A stretch of 64,000 nt of DNA from an uncultured Odoribacter sp. (GTDB lineage: Bacteria > Bacteroidota > Bacteroidia > Bacteroidales > Marinifilaceae): positions 85,042 to 149,041 of the forward strand of contig CALUKF010000001.1 in assembly GCA_944321145.1 (NCBI GenBank), written 5' to 3'. Under the pieces are notes generated by a model. That model did not search any database. It worked only from the letters and a program-made list of their open reading frames with translations, and was not told where the DNA came from. Positions 1-8,991 of this stretch are shown here, piece by piece (position 1 is the first letter of the stretch; every line of letters starts with the position of its first letter). A program made the translations under genes and the position numbers.

Positions 1-35
1 AGTGGACGGTAGTGCCGACTACGGTAGATTTCTAA
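1..35 (+). CDS. 3' end of a fimbrial-type gene (partial)
   Basis: The frame starting at base 3 reads WTVVPTTVDF and then a TAA stop at 33-35. The ending resembles the C-terminus of the next gene (DWEIVDVTPEF) and other fimbrial anchor or fimbrillin proteins, so I infer that a fimbrial gene on the plus strand enters from the left edge. Only ten codons are visible, so the family is a guess from this ending and from the fimbrial operon that follows. Confidence 0.4.
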   Translation, partial: WTVVPTTVDF

Positions 36-121
36 ATTTTAGCAGGCGTGTGCCGCCGAGAGTGCGGCACGCTGCCTCCTTTATTTTGCCGATCTTGCCT
101 TTGCCATTCCATCTTGCCGTT

Positions 122-205
122 CAAGCGGATTTGCAATCCGCTTGGGGAAAAAGGGAAGGGATTTGAAATCCACTGGTTTATGCCGTCGGATTGCAAATCC
201 GACGG
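122..205. repeat. REP-like palindrome cluster ahead of the fimbrial operon
   Basis: Three palindromes sit in a row: 122-144 (arms CAAGCGGATT and AATCCGCTTG around TGC), 159-171 (GGATTT-G-AAATCC) and 183-205 (arms CCGTCGGATT and AATCCGACGG around GCA). The first is identical to 63648-63670, again just upstream of a fimbrial locus. All share the core GGATT-GCA-AATCC. They look like REP or IS200-associated palindromes and could form stable hairpins in the leader of the gene at 269. Confidence 0.75.
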
Positions 206-268
206 AACGAGGAGGGAATGGGAAGAGCGAATGAAAAATGGAATAGATAATGACTTTAAATTGATGCG

Positions 269-1171
269 ATGAAACATATAGAGAAAAAGATATTGATGCT
301 TTTGTCTGTCGTCGTCCTGGCAGCGGGATGTATCAAGGAGGACCTTGACGATTGCTGGAATGTGTCCTTGTATTTCCAGTATTTGGCAGACGGGGACAAG
401 GACGTGTTGTCGCAGTACGTGGAGAAGGTTGATCTGTATGTTTATGACGAGGGGGACGCGCTGGTGGCGAGGGAATCATACAACCAGGACGAACTGATTA
501 ACTTTCAAGCGACGCCGCATTTCCGGCTGATGCCGGGACGCTACCGCGTGGTGGTGGTGGGCAATGCCTACGGGCAGACTGCCGTGGTGAACGAGGAGAG
601 CGGCGATTACGACCGCACTTATATCCAGCACCCGAACTGGGGCACGGAGGAGGCGGTGACAGGACATGACCATAATTATATGGGCGACAAATATTTCGAG
701 ATTGGCGCAGACAAGCTGGTGCGCGACACGGTGACAATGGAGAGCGCGCACGTGAATGTGGAGGTGGAAATCAAGGGCGCCTATATGGGCACGAAAGCGG
801 ACAACGGCGGCTACACGCTGGTGTTCGAGCATTCAAACGCGCAGACGAGCTTTGAGAACGAGGTGAACACGGAGGCGCAAGGGACGTGCTGCCCCCCGCT
901 GGTGTACGACGAGGAGACCGGGCTGCTGCGGACGGATCGCCTGGCGTTGTTCCGCATGGACGGGGACGGCTGCTGCGAGCATGTGATGAAGCTGATGAAT
1001 GCCGAGGGGCAGGTGGTGGCGACGGTGGACATCGACAAATACATTGAGGAGAACAAGGTTAACATTGAGGCGCAGGAAGCGACTTTGAGAATTGGAATTG
1101 AATTTACGCAAGTGGGCGTGGAAATCAAGATCCCGGACTGGGAGATTGTGGACGTGACGCCCGAATTTTAA
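269..1171 (+). CDS. FimB/Mfa2-family fimbrial anchor lipoprotein
   Basis: This 300-residue protein starts with a lipoprotein signal (LAAGC, lipid-modified Cys21) followed by KEDLDDCW and a beta-rich region containing VDLYVYDEGD and MPGRYRVVVVGNAYG. These are typical of the Mfa2/FimB (DUF1812) family, which anchors fimbriae to the outer membrane and limits their length. It is the first complete gene of a plus-strand operon and is followed 12 bp later by a fimbrillin-like lipoprotein. Base composition is GC-rich, unlike the later genes of the operon. No TAnnTTTG box is visible just upstream, so it may be transcribed from the gene to its left. Confidence 0.8.
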   Translation: MKHIEKKILMLLSVVVLAAGCIKEDLDDCWNVSLYFQYLADGDKDVLSQYVEKVDLYVYDEGDALVARESYNQDELINFQATPHFRLMPGRYRVVVVGNAYGQTAVVNEESGDYDRTYIQHPNWGTEEAVTGHDHNYMGDKYFEIGADKLVRDTVTMESAHVNVEVEIKGAYMGTKADNGGYTLVFEHSNAQTSFENEVNTEAQGTCCPPLVYDEETGLLRTDRLALFRMDGDGCCEHVMKLMNAEGQVVATVDIDKYIEENKVNIEAQEATLRIGIEFTQVGVEIKIPDWEIVDVTPEF

Positions 1172-1183
1172 AGATATACGGCT

Positions 1184-2191
1184 ATGAACGGATTAAGAAA
1201 AACGATTTGCCTATTGCTGCTGGGGGTTGGGGCCTCCGCCCTGTTGGGCAGCTGCCAACGCGGCGGCGACAACGAGGACACCGCCCAGGTGACACTCCGC
1301 TTCGCGACGCGGGCTGATGGCGATGCCGGCGGCAATCATGAAGGAATGAAGACGCTGCGGGTGGTGATGTATAAGCAAAATGATTCGGGCAGTTATGAAT
1401 ATTTTGGCAATTACACCAAGGAGGGATTGAATGGCGTATTGTCTACTACCATGCGGATTTGGGATGTGCCTGTGGGTACCTATAAGTTGTACATCATTGG
1501 GAATGAGAAGAGCGTTGGGAAAACGTATGGAGACCTAAGTACTTTTGAGGAGGATTTTCAACGGAGCGGCTCTTCTGATGGGAAGGTGGAAAATACAGAA
1601 GGTCCTGCCTTCTTCCCAAAGACGGCAGCGGAAATTGAAACATACGGTTTGCCGATGGCAGCAGTCATAAACGATGTGACGCTGACAGAAGGAATGAAGA
1701 CTACAGAGGTGTCAGCAGAGTTAATTCGTGCCGTAGCAAAATTGAATGTCACTTTGAATAATACATCCGGAGAGGAAATGGAAGTAAAGCAGATTAAGTT
1801 CGGTGATTTCCTGGGCAATTGGATGTATTGGTTGGGGACGAAGGTGCCTAACAAGGCAGAGGACTGTATTACTTTGGATTATGAGGTAAAAAGCGAGGAA
1901 GTGCAAATCCCTGAAGACGGGAGCCATTCGTATGTGTTCTATGTATTTCCGTCTCGTCTTGGCGCTTCGCATTATACCATAGGGTTAGTTACATCCTCTA
2001 AAGATTATGGAATGACAAGCATCATGAGTAGCGGACGTGAATTGAGTCGCATTGAAAAGAACAAGCAGTATGATATCTTAGCAACTGTAACTCCGAACGG
2101 CATTACATTCAATGCTTTTACGGTGATCGACTGGGGAGAGTCACATGCTGGAGGAGATATCAATATCGGCGGAAAGGATAATAATGAATGA
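1184..2191 (+). CDS. Fimbrillin-like lipoprotein (Mfa1/fimbrial subunit type)
   Basis: The 335-residue product has a lipoprotein signal (LLGSC, Cys24) and then a beta-sandwich-like body with VTLRFATRADGD and MRIWDVPVGTYKLYIIGNE, patterns of Bacteroidales major or minor fimbrial subunits. The basic residue in FATRADG is a plausible site for maturation by a trypsin-like protease, as in Porphyromonas fimbriae (inference). It lies between the anchor gene (12 bp gap) and another fimbrillin gene (15 bp gap). The first ~50 codons are GC-rich and the remainder clearly more AT-rich, suggesting that the exposed part was exchanged. Confidence 0.7.
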   Translation: MNGLRKTICLLLLGVGASALLGSCQRGGDNEDTAQVTLRFATRADGDAGGNHEGMKTLRVVMYKQNDSGSYEYFGNYTKEGLNGVLSTTMRIWDVPVGTYKLYIIGNEKSVGKTYGDLSTFEEDFQRSGSSDGKVENTEGPAFFPKTAAEIETYGLPMAAVINDVTLTEGMKTTEVSAELIRAVAKLNVTLNNTSGEEMEVKQIKFGDFLGNWMYWLGTKVPNKAEDCITLDYEVKSEEVQIPEDGSHSYVFYVFPSRLGASHYTIGLVTSSKDYGMTSIMSSGRELSRIEKNKQYDILATVTPNGITFNAFTVIDWGESHAGGDINIGGKDNNE

Positions 2192-2206
2192 TAAAACTGG
2201 AAAGTC

Positions 2207-3451
2207 ATGAGATATAACAAATGGATTGGAATGATAGCAGCGGGCACATTTATGCTAAGTGCCTGCCAACGGGAGGAGGTTGTGCCTGCTCCGGGGTATT
2301 CGACTGAAGTCATAGCCTTTACTTCTCCTTACATGACTCGATCGACAGCCTTGCGCAATGATTTTAATCCCAACGACCAAGTGGGAGTTGTGGGGTATTG
2401 TTGGGCTATGAATGGAGATGTAAATAACAGTGACAGTGAGTGGGATACGAAAAAGGTATTTGCCCAGCCAGACATGTTTTACAATGAGCCACTGACTTAT
2501 ACGGAGGGCGGTTTATGGAACTACAACCATTATACCAACACTCATGTCGAGGGTAGTGGGACAGGTTTATGTCCATGGTATGAAAACGAAGATTACACCT
2601 ATTCGTTCTTTGCTTATTATCCGTATGCGAAATTTGGAGACCAAAGTACGTCGATGGTGGATGACGGCGTGATGAGAAATTACAAGTATGGCGAAATTGC
2701 CGACGGGAAAGGCAAGATTTACATTACGGATGAAAAAACGACAGGCGACCCAATTATCAAATACCGTTTGCCTCATGAGGGGGAAAGTGCTTCCTCCGAT
2801 AAATTGGATTGGGAAAAAGTGCCAGACTTTATGCTGACTTATAAAATAGACCATCGGAAAGCGGACGGAGCGGTTTCTTTGGAATTCCGCCACCTGCTGT
2901 GTGCATTAGAGTTTGAAGTGAATAATTATAATTCGTTTCCGGTAGACGTCACGCAGTTAACATTCAGCGGGGAGAATTTTTACAAAGAGGTGATTGTTAA
3001 GGGGCAAGAAAGCGGATATAGCATAGGGGATACAAGGTATAGCGGATATTTCAATCTTATCTCGGGAGAAGGAGATGCACTGTCCATAGGTAAAGCTACC
3101 GTAGACAGTGAGGGCAATCTCATTCCGGCAACAGAGAAGTTGACAGCGGATAAAGCCGAGAATTTGATTGATTTGCTTTTTATCACGGATGCACTAGGAA
3201 AAATCACGGATACGAAAGGCAGGTGCGGCATCAAGATCGCTGCTTCTTCGGAGGCATTTACCGGAGGGGAGATAACGGGTGGCAATATGGAAATCAGTGA
3301 GATGTCATTTACTGCCGGAGTGAAGAGCATTTTCAGCATTAATATCGTGGGCAATGATTTTATCCTCCAAGTACGTTCCGACAACAACTGGATTGATGGC
3401 AATGTGAACGAAGACGGACATGGCAGCAACGATGACATCAGGTTTGAATAA
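2207..3451 (+). CDS. Fimbrillin family lipoprotein
   Basis: The 414-residue lipoprotein (signal MLSAC, Cys20) has the fimbrillin-family opening TEVIAFTSPYMTRS, followed by FNPNDQVGVVGYCW and later FRHLLCALEFEVNN, which matches the conserved core of Mfa-like proteins. I infer an outer-surface fimbrial shaft or accessory subunit. It is in the middle of the operon, with 5 bp to the following tip-adhesin-like gene. Composition is AT-richer than that of the anchor gene at 269. Confidence 0.75.
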   Translation: MRYNKWIGMIAAGTFMLSACQREEVVPAPGYSTEVIAFTSPYMTRSTALRNDFNPNDQVGVVGYCWAMNGDVNNSDSEWDTKKVFAQPDMFYNEPLTYTEGGLWNYNHYTNTHVEGSGTGLCPWYENEDYTYSFFAYYPYAKFGDQSTSMVDDGVMRNYKYGEIADGKGKIYITDEKTTGDPIIKYRLPHEGESASSDKLDWEKVPDFMLTYKIDHRKADGAVSLEFRHLLCALEFEVNNYNSFPVDVTQLTFSGENFYKEVIVKGQESGYSIGDTRYSGYFNLISGEGDALSIGKATVDSEGNLIPATEKLTADKAENLIDLLFITDALGKITDTKGRCGIKIAASSEAFTGGEITGGNMEISEMSFTAGVKSIFSINIVGNDFILQVRSDNNWIDGNVNEDGHGSNDDIRFE

Positions 3452-3456
3452 TTTAA

Positions 3457-5964
3457 ATGCAGCGAATTATGAATTTCTTTAAGAATGAATTGAGAAGACT
3501 GGCGGTATGGAGCTCTTGTGTGATCGCCGCTGCCTGCAGCACGGAGGAATGGAACGTGCAGGATTCCGGTTTGGCATTGAAAGAAGGGGAAATAGCCCTG
3601 CAATGGTTGCCTGCGAATATGGGCATTCATCAGGTAGCTACCCGTGCAGAGGGAGATGGAGATCCCAAGACTGCGTTAGAGCGAAAAATCAATAATGTGC
3701 ATATCTTTATTTTCAAAGAGGACGGCTCTTATTTGGAGGCGGATGGTGACGATGCTTTCCAAGGGTATCGCTATTTGGAGGGAAGTCAGAATTTGGTACT
3801 GAACAGTAATATGTTTGAAAAAGATCCAGAGGCGGCAGAGCATGCTTGCGTGTATGTATTGGCAAATATGCCGAAAAATTATTTCGGAGAGATTGGTGTA
3901 AATGGCAAACCGCAATCTATTGCTGATCGGAATGCTTTGGAAGAAAAGTCTTTTAACCTGCCGGAATTTACGGCTGCATTGCCGGCAACGGGACTTCCGA
4001 TGGTGATCCGGCAAGACGGCGTGGATTTGAGTACAGACGCACCTAATAAAGTGGTGCTGTTACAACTGCATTCTTTGATGGCGCGCATTGACTTGAATTT
4101 CAAGATGGAACCAGACCAATATGACGAAGGGGTACAGTATCCGGCTCTGCGTATCAATTCAGTTAAGGTGGGTAATTTTCCGACAGGCGGAAAGATTTTA
4201 TCTCAGTTGGATGATGGCAAAACAGAAGAAACCCAAGGAGACTTGATTCTGGAGGAGAAATCGGTGGAATGGGATGGTCTCGGGCAGGCAATTCGCCGGA
4301 ACGGCGGCGACTTAACACTGACACTCTACATGTTCGAGCATTCACGGGAGGCTAAGTCGTTGAGTGACATATTTGGGAGAGATAATTACCCTGAGAATAT
4401 TACCCCCGTCGAGAAACAACGTTACAAGAATGCTTTGGCAACAGAGGGTGCTGCCTATATCGAATTGAAAGGCACGTACACAAATCATAATAATTATACC
4501 TATGATAACGTGACTTATCGCTTGTATCCCGGTGCGAACCCGGATGATGATTTTACCATCAAGAGAAATTGCCAGTATAAGAACAATATTACCATTATGG
4601 GTATCACGGTGAACAATGAGGGGAACGAGGCGTTGCTGGATACGCGCGTGAATATCGACCGCACGGCTAATCCGTATTTTATCGAGATGTTGCGGGAGCG
4701 CAAACATGATGCCCATTTCAATGTGACACCGATGGACGTATTCCTTTATGAGCCGGGCAGCAGCGTGAAGGTGGAAATTGTAGAGCCGGAGAGTCATCGA
4801 TGGATTCGAATGGAGCCGTACAAAACGGCTGTTAAAAATAAAAATGAGAGCAACGATAAATATCTTTGGGTTAATGAAGGAGCAGCGACTTGTAAGTATG
4901 CTGCCAAAGGTGCAGGAGACGGGAAGCGGAAGTATTTCACGACCGATTTGTTTGCTGGGCTGAATGCCGAGGGGGAATTGGGGAACCAAGAGAATAGTAC
5001 GTCGTATACTGTAACTTGGGATGCAAATGACACGGAGCAGGACGGGGATGGACATACGATTCATGAGGAACGTATTTATTTCTATATCGATGAGAATGTG
5101 CCGCAGGATGCAGGTAATGGTTATTCTAATTTGGATGCTGCTAGAAATGTGATGGAGCGTAGTGCAACAGTGCGCATCACTTATATTTCGTCAAATGGCA
5201 ATGAGGAAATTCGAGAGGCTGAGATTAAGCAGTATGGGATGCTGAGGGTGCCGTTTGATAAATTCCAGCAAGGTCAATATAGTAGGCAGAGAGATGGTTA
5301 TATTTTTTATATAGAATATTACGAGGAGTATTTGGAGCATTATGACGGGAAAAATACTTATAATGAGACGTATGATGGATTAGAGTGGGGATTTATGGGT
5401 ATTGAAACAAATCTAGATGGTAGGGAGTGGCATACGTATTTGGATTATGGATGGAGAAATACGAAATATATTATGCAACAGTTTAGAAACCAGTTAAGAG
5501 GAGATGAAGTTGAAGATATTGATTTGAATACTCGTCCTCGTGGAGCTGCCGAATATTGTTATAACAAAAATAAGCGTAATGAAAGAGGGCAAGTAGAAGA
5601 AATACATTGGTACTTGCCGACTATTTCAGAATTAGAGTATGCGTTGGATCGCTATTATGGTACATTTGAGGTATTCCAAGAACAATGGTATTGGTCTTCT
5701 AATCCAGGGTGTAGCTATAATGATACAGGGGAGAATCCAGATTATGCACGCGCAACTCAAGTGAGGTATGATCCTACAGATAGAGAAGCGAATGCTAGTG
5801 GTTTTGTACATGCACAAAGTAGTGCAAATCACTCTTACTATGAAGGAAAAGGAGGACATGCACGAAGGAATGAGGTATTTCGGATTCGAGCAGCATATGT
5901 TCATGATATAGAGAAAGATCGAAATAGTTATTGGAAAAATAATATACCGACTAATTCTAATTAA
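3457..5964 (+). CDS. Large fimbrial tip-adhesin-like lipoprotein (DUF4906 type)
   Basis: The 835-residue protein has a lipoprotein signal (IAAAC, Cys27) and an N-terminal region with RKINNVHIFIFKEDGSY and ACVYVLANMP, as in DUF4906 or Mfa-type tip proteins. The last ~130 residues contain HWYLPTISELEYAL, YWSSNP and VFRIRAAY, resembling C-type-lectin-like or FGE-like folds found in adhesins. A role as the ligand-binding tip of the fimbria encoded by the surrounding genes is therefore likely. The 3' third of the gene is markedly AT-rich. An alternative start (Met5) would not change the call. Confidence 0.65.
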   Translation: MQRIMNFFKNELRRLAVWSSCVIAAACSTEEWNVQDSGLALKEGEIALQWLPANMGIHQVATRAEGDGDPKTALERKINNVHIFIFKEDGSYLEADGDDAFQGYRYLEGSQNLVLNSNMFEKDPEAAEHACVYVLANMPKNYFGEIGVNGKPQSIADRNALEEKSFNLPEFTAALPATGLPMVIRQDGVDLSTDAPNKVVLLQLHSLMARIDLNFKMEPDQYDEGVQYPALRINSVKVGNFPTGGKILSQLDDGKTEETQGDLILEEKSVEWDGLGQAIRRNGGDLTLTLYMFEHSREAKSLSDIFGRDNYPENITPVEKQRYKNALATEGAAYIELKGTYTNHNNYTYDNVTYRLYPGANPDDDFTIKRNCQYKNNITIMGITVNNEGNEALLDTRVNIDRTANPYFIEMLRERKHDAHFNVTPMDVFLYEPGSSVKVEIVEPESHRWIRMEPYKTAVKNKNESNDKYLWVNEGAATCKYAAKGAGDGKRKYFTTDLFAGLNAEGELGNQENSTSYTVTWDANDTEQDGDGHTIHEERIYFYIDENVPQDAGNGYSNLDAARNVMERSATVRITYISSNGNEEIREAEIKQYGMLRVPFDKFQQGQYSRQRDGYIFYIEYYEEYLEHYDGKNTYNETYDGLEWGFMGIETNLDGREWHTYLDYGWRNTKYIMQQFRNQLRGDEVEDIDLNTRPRGAAEYCYNKNKRNERGQVEEIHWYLPTISELEYALDRYYGTFEVFQEQWYWSSNPGCSYNDTGENPDYARATQVRYDPTDREANASGFVHAQSSANHSYYEGKGGHARRNEVFRIRAAYVHDIEKDRNSYWKNNIPTNSN

Positions 5965-5965
5965 G

Positions 5966-6901
5966 ATGAGGAGGTGGTATTTATACTTTGTTTCCCTGCT
6001 CCTGCTGGCTACGGCTTGCGGGACAGGGAAAACCTCTAAGGGACAGACTGGAAAGGGAAAAGCGGCAGAGTTGACGACTTTCCCTTATCCGGAAGTGCCG
6101 GCGGTGATGACGTTGCCGGAAGACAGGATGGCGTATCTCCTGGAGCATTTCTGGGAGCGGTATGATTTTCGGGATACGGCGTTGTTGGGGCGGCGGGAGA
6201 TTACGGAGCAGGGGTTTGCGGATTTTGTGGGGCTGCTGATGCAGTCGGGCGACAAGGCGTTGTGGCAGCGGGCGATGAAGCCTTTTGCCGAGGCGGCGGT
6301 AGAGACGCCGGAGGCTTACCGGTGTTTTGGGCAGTTGGCAGAATTGTACCTCTATGATGCCAATTCGCCGATGCGGGATGAGGAGTTGTACCTCGCATTT
6401 TTGGAGGAGTTTATGCAGCAGAAGCCGCAGGACGAGGGGGTGTATGCCCGCTTGGAGTTCCAGCAGGAACTGGCGATGAAGAACCGCGTGGGGCGGGCGG
6501 CAACGGACTTCGCTTATACCCGGGCGGACGGCACAAAAGGCAGGTTGTCGGGGACGGCGAAGGGGAAGCCGTTGCTTCTGGTGTTCCATGACCCGGACTG
6601 TGTGCAGTGCCGCAAGACGATGGATTTGCTGAAGCATTCGCCGGAGCTGGCGGCAGCCGTCGAGGCAGGCAAGGTGGCGGTGCTGGCAGTGTATACGGAA
6701 GGCTACGGGGAGATTTGGCGCCTCTACAAGGACAGCCTCCCCGAGGGCTGGATTTCCGCCACGGACGGCGCAGTGGTCAAGACGGAGCTGCTCTACGACC
6801 TGAAAGCCATGCCTACGCTCTACCTTCTCGACAGCGCGCACCGCGTGGTGCTGAAAGACGCTTCGCCCGCCGCCGTCCTGCAGGCAGTGGCAGGGGAGTG
6901 A
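5966..6901 (+). CDS. DUF5106/thioredoxin-like lipoprotein
   Basis: The 311-residue protein has a lipoprotein signal (LATAC, Cys18), an alpha-helical middle region typical of DUF5106, and a C-terminal thioredoxin-like domain with LLLVFHDPDCVQC. The CxxC pair is Cys212 and Cys215, and a cis-Pro segment reads KAMPTLYLLD. It probably acts as a periplasmic-facing thiol-disulfide protein. It begins one base after the stop of the tip-adhesin gene, so it is probably cotranscribed, but its GC-rich composition differs from that gene and its link to fimbriae is uncertain. Confidence 0.75.
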   Translation: MRRWYLYFVSLLLLATACGTGKTSKGQTGKGKAAELTTFPYPEVPAVMTLPEDRMAYLLEHFWERYDFRDTALLGRREITEQGFADFVGLLMQSGDKALWQRAMKPFAEAAVETPEAYRCFGQLAELYLYDANSPMRDEELYLAFLEEFMQQKPQDEGVYARLEFQQELAMKNRVGRAATDFAYTRADGTKGRLSGTAKGKPLLLVFHDPDCVQCRKTMDLLKHSPELAAAVEAGKVAVLAVYTEGYGEIWRLYKDSLPEGWISATDGAVVKTELLYDLKAMPTLYLLDSAHRVVLKDASPAAVLQAVAGE

Positions 6902-6975
6902 GGGCGTTGCCGTGACGGTTTAATCTGCGGAAACGGGAAAATGATTCCTTGCTTTAGTTTTTGATTTATTTTCAT

Positions 6976-6983
6976 TACCTTTG
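6976..6983 (+). promoter_or_regulatory. -7 promoter box for the ATPase/nuclease-like pair
   Basis: TACCTTTG matches the Bacteroidales -7 consensus TAnnTTTG and lies 22 bp before the ATG at 7006. The cassette therefore has its own promoter and need not be read from the fimbrial operon. Confidence 0.65.
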
Positions 6984-7005
6984 TTCCTAACTAAATCAAA
7001 AGCAG

Positions 7006-8172
7006 ATGAAGGAATCTATAATTATAAAGAATTTCGGACCTCTGAAAGATGTGCGAATAGATGATATAAAACCTCTTATTGTATTTATTGGAGAATCGGC
7101 AAGTGGTAAAAGTACTTTGATGAAAGTCATTGTATTGATGCGTTATATTTATAAGATGGTAAATATCCGCTCTTATCTGAAGAATTCCAATATAACTAAA
7201 TCTCCGTTTAAGATACGTTTTAGTACCTTGTTGCGTGATGGTTTGGATAAGATGGTAGGACCAGATACACAAATCATTTACACGGTAATGATAAACGGTC
7301 GTTCTTATATGTTGTCTTATGAAAAATCGCTGCATGCTAATGTTGATATTCCTGACAGTGATTTGGTGTTTTTTAAGGAATCCTATATTTCTGAATCTAG
7401 AAGCATTATTCCAGCATGGGCGTCTAAAGCAGCTTCTGCGAAAGGGGGCGATTTAGGTTTTTTCTTTCATGAGACATTCAGCGATTTTAACGATGCGACA
7501 GATGTTGTTAAGGAACAGGATTTGGATTACCTTAGTCTTAAACTTAGAGTCCAAAAATCTGCCAATAAGCCGAAGCAGTTTATGATTGAAGCAAAAGATG
7601 GGAATTATGCCCCAATTGAATTGCGGTATGCTTCTTCAGGTATCCAGACTTCTGCACCGTTGGTTACGATTGTCCGTTATTTTGCCCATGATTTTTCTTT
7701 TAAGGATGCTTTCCAGCGTTCTGTATTGAATTATTTGTATCGGCAAGATCTTTTGACAAAGTTTACTCCAGGAATTGACCAGAGCCAATTGGGTAAATAT
7801 GTGCATATCCATATTGAGGAGGCAGAGTTGAGTTTAGACCCGGATTCTCAACGTGCTTTGATGAACCATATTATTAATGAGGCTTTTCATAAAAAGGGCG
7901 GGGATCGCAAGTTAGGATTGATGATTGCTACTCATAGCCCTTATATAACCAATCATTTAAACGTGTTATTGCGTGCGGGCTATTTTGAGAAGGCACGCCA
8001 GGATTATCCTTATTTGAATAAAGATGATATTGCTGTCTATAAAGTACAGGATGGGATGCTTGTTTCTTTGATGGCAACGGATAATGATACGGGAGAATAT
8101 GTCATCAATACTTATGATCTTTCTGATACAATGGAAAGAATTTATGATGATTATGAAAATATGGCGAAATGA
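7006..8172 (+). CDS. AAA/ABC-type ATPase (SMC/RecF-like), putative defence component
   Basis: The 388-residue ATPase has Walker A GESASGKST at 29-37, an ABC-like signature SSGIQ at 210-214, Walker B with catalytic glutamates in IHIEEAE (271-272) and a switch histidine in ATHSPY (His310). This is the arrangement of the compact AAA15/AAA21-type ATPases found in OLD, PtuA and similar anti-phage systems. The gene overlaps the next by 4 bp (ATGA), so the two products are probably made together. Both genes are AT-rich compared with the flanking fimbrial and rho genes, which suggests horizontal acquisition. The partner is not an obvious TOPRIM or HNH protein, so I cannot assign a named system. Confidence 0.75.
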   Translation: MKESIIIKNFGPLKDVRIDDIKPLIVFIGESASGKSTLMKVIVLMRYIYKMVNIRSYLKNSNITKSPFKIRFSTLLRDGLDKMVGPDTQIIYTVMINGRSYMLSYEKSLHANVDIPDSDLVFFKESYISESRSIIPAWASKAASAKGGDLGFFFHETFSDFNDATDVVKEQDLDYLSLKLRVQKSANKPKQFMIEAKDGNYAPIELRYASSGIQTSAPLVTIVRYFAHDFSFKDAFQRSVLNYLYRQDLLTKFTPGIDQSQLGKYVHIHIEEAELSLDPDSQRALMNHIINEAFHKKGGDRKLGLMIATHSPYITNHLNVLLRAGYFEKARQDYPYLNKDDIAVYKVQDGMLVSLMATDNDTGEYVINTYDLSDTMERIYDDYENMAK

Positions 8173-8825
8173 TGATGGAAAGTGCATTGGTTCATTTTTT
8201 AAAGGCGGATTATCTTTTGTATTTTAACTTGACATGGGATGATAAAACCATGCAGATACGAAAAGAAGAGCATCCGAGTGGAAGGTTTGAGATTCGTGAC
8301 TGTCAATCTCACATTATCCAATATAAAGGACATGGAGTGTCATGTATTAATAATAATGCCCAGTTTAATGTGGAGATTATTGATTTTGAATATTATATTA
8401 ATCTTTTTCAGGGCAAGGAAGCCGGTGAAGGCAATAAGTGCGATTTTATTATTAACCCGATTGCAGGATATGATTTTATTATATTTAATGAATTAACTGA
8501 AAGTAAAAAAAGGTATATCAAACCTTTTGAAGTGCCATCTACGGGTGAACAGCGAGAAGGGAAATTAGCTTATGCTAAAAAGCAATTGGAAGAATCTATT
8601 GAGAGATTTTATAGTGTGAACAATTTCTTAGACAATTATGTAAGAAAAGTTGCCCTTTTCTCTTGCAGGCTGACGGATGGCAGGGGGGATAGTGTTATGG
8701 CACAATCCATGAAGGCTTTTCGGCGACCACAGAAAGTCTTTTCTAATATTCACAGTCATGATTTATTGGTTCATGGTTTTGTTTTTGAACAACGTATTTA
8801 TGACCATGAATTTAAAGTTGTATAG
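8169..8825 (+). CDS. Unknown partner protein with a PD-(D/E)XK-like motif pattern
   Basis: I do not recognise this 218-residue protein as a named family. Residues 89-110 read as a beta-hairpin with acidic positions Asp92 and Asp102 and then NELT (Glu108), followed by AKKQL at 136-140. This spacing resembles restriction-endonuclease-like (PD-(D/E)XK) folds, but the usual Lys after the Glu is replaced by Thr, so catalysis is unproven. Three consecutive ATG codons start the gene inside the stop of the ATPase gene. The tight coupling suggests an ATPase sensor plus effector pair. Confidence 0.5.
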   Translation: MMMESALVHFLKADYLLYFNLTWDDKTMQIRKEEHPSGRFEIRDCQSHIIQYKGHGVSCINNNAQFNVEIIDFEYYINLFQGKEAGEGNKCDFIINPIAGYDFIIFNELTESKKRYIKPFEVPSTGEQREGKLAYAKKQLEESIERFYSVNNFLDNYVRKVALFSCRLTDGRGDSVMAQSMKAFRRPQKVFSNIHSHDLLVHGFVFEQRIYDHEFKVV

Positions 8826-8905
8826 TTTTTGGGGCATATTCTGATAAATATATCTGCGTCGCGTAAATATTTGCGCAAATGCTTGCCAACTCAATATTTA
8901 ATTTA

Positions 8906-8913
8906 TACATTTG
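8906..8913 (+). promoter_or_regulatory. -7 promoter box for rho
   Basis: TACATTTG matches TAnnTTTG and lies 78 bp upstream of the rho start, giving a leader of about 70 nt. The palindrome TTTGCGCAAA lies just before it. Confidence 0.6.
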
Positions 8914-8991
8914 CCGCATATTTCAATTCCGCCTGCGTCTGTTCGGGCGATTGTACCACAAATTAACTGATAAATCCTTTTAGTATAGTCT

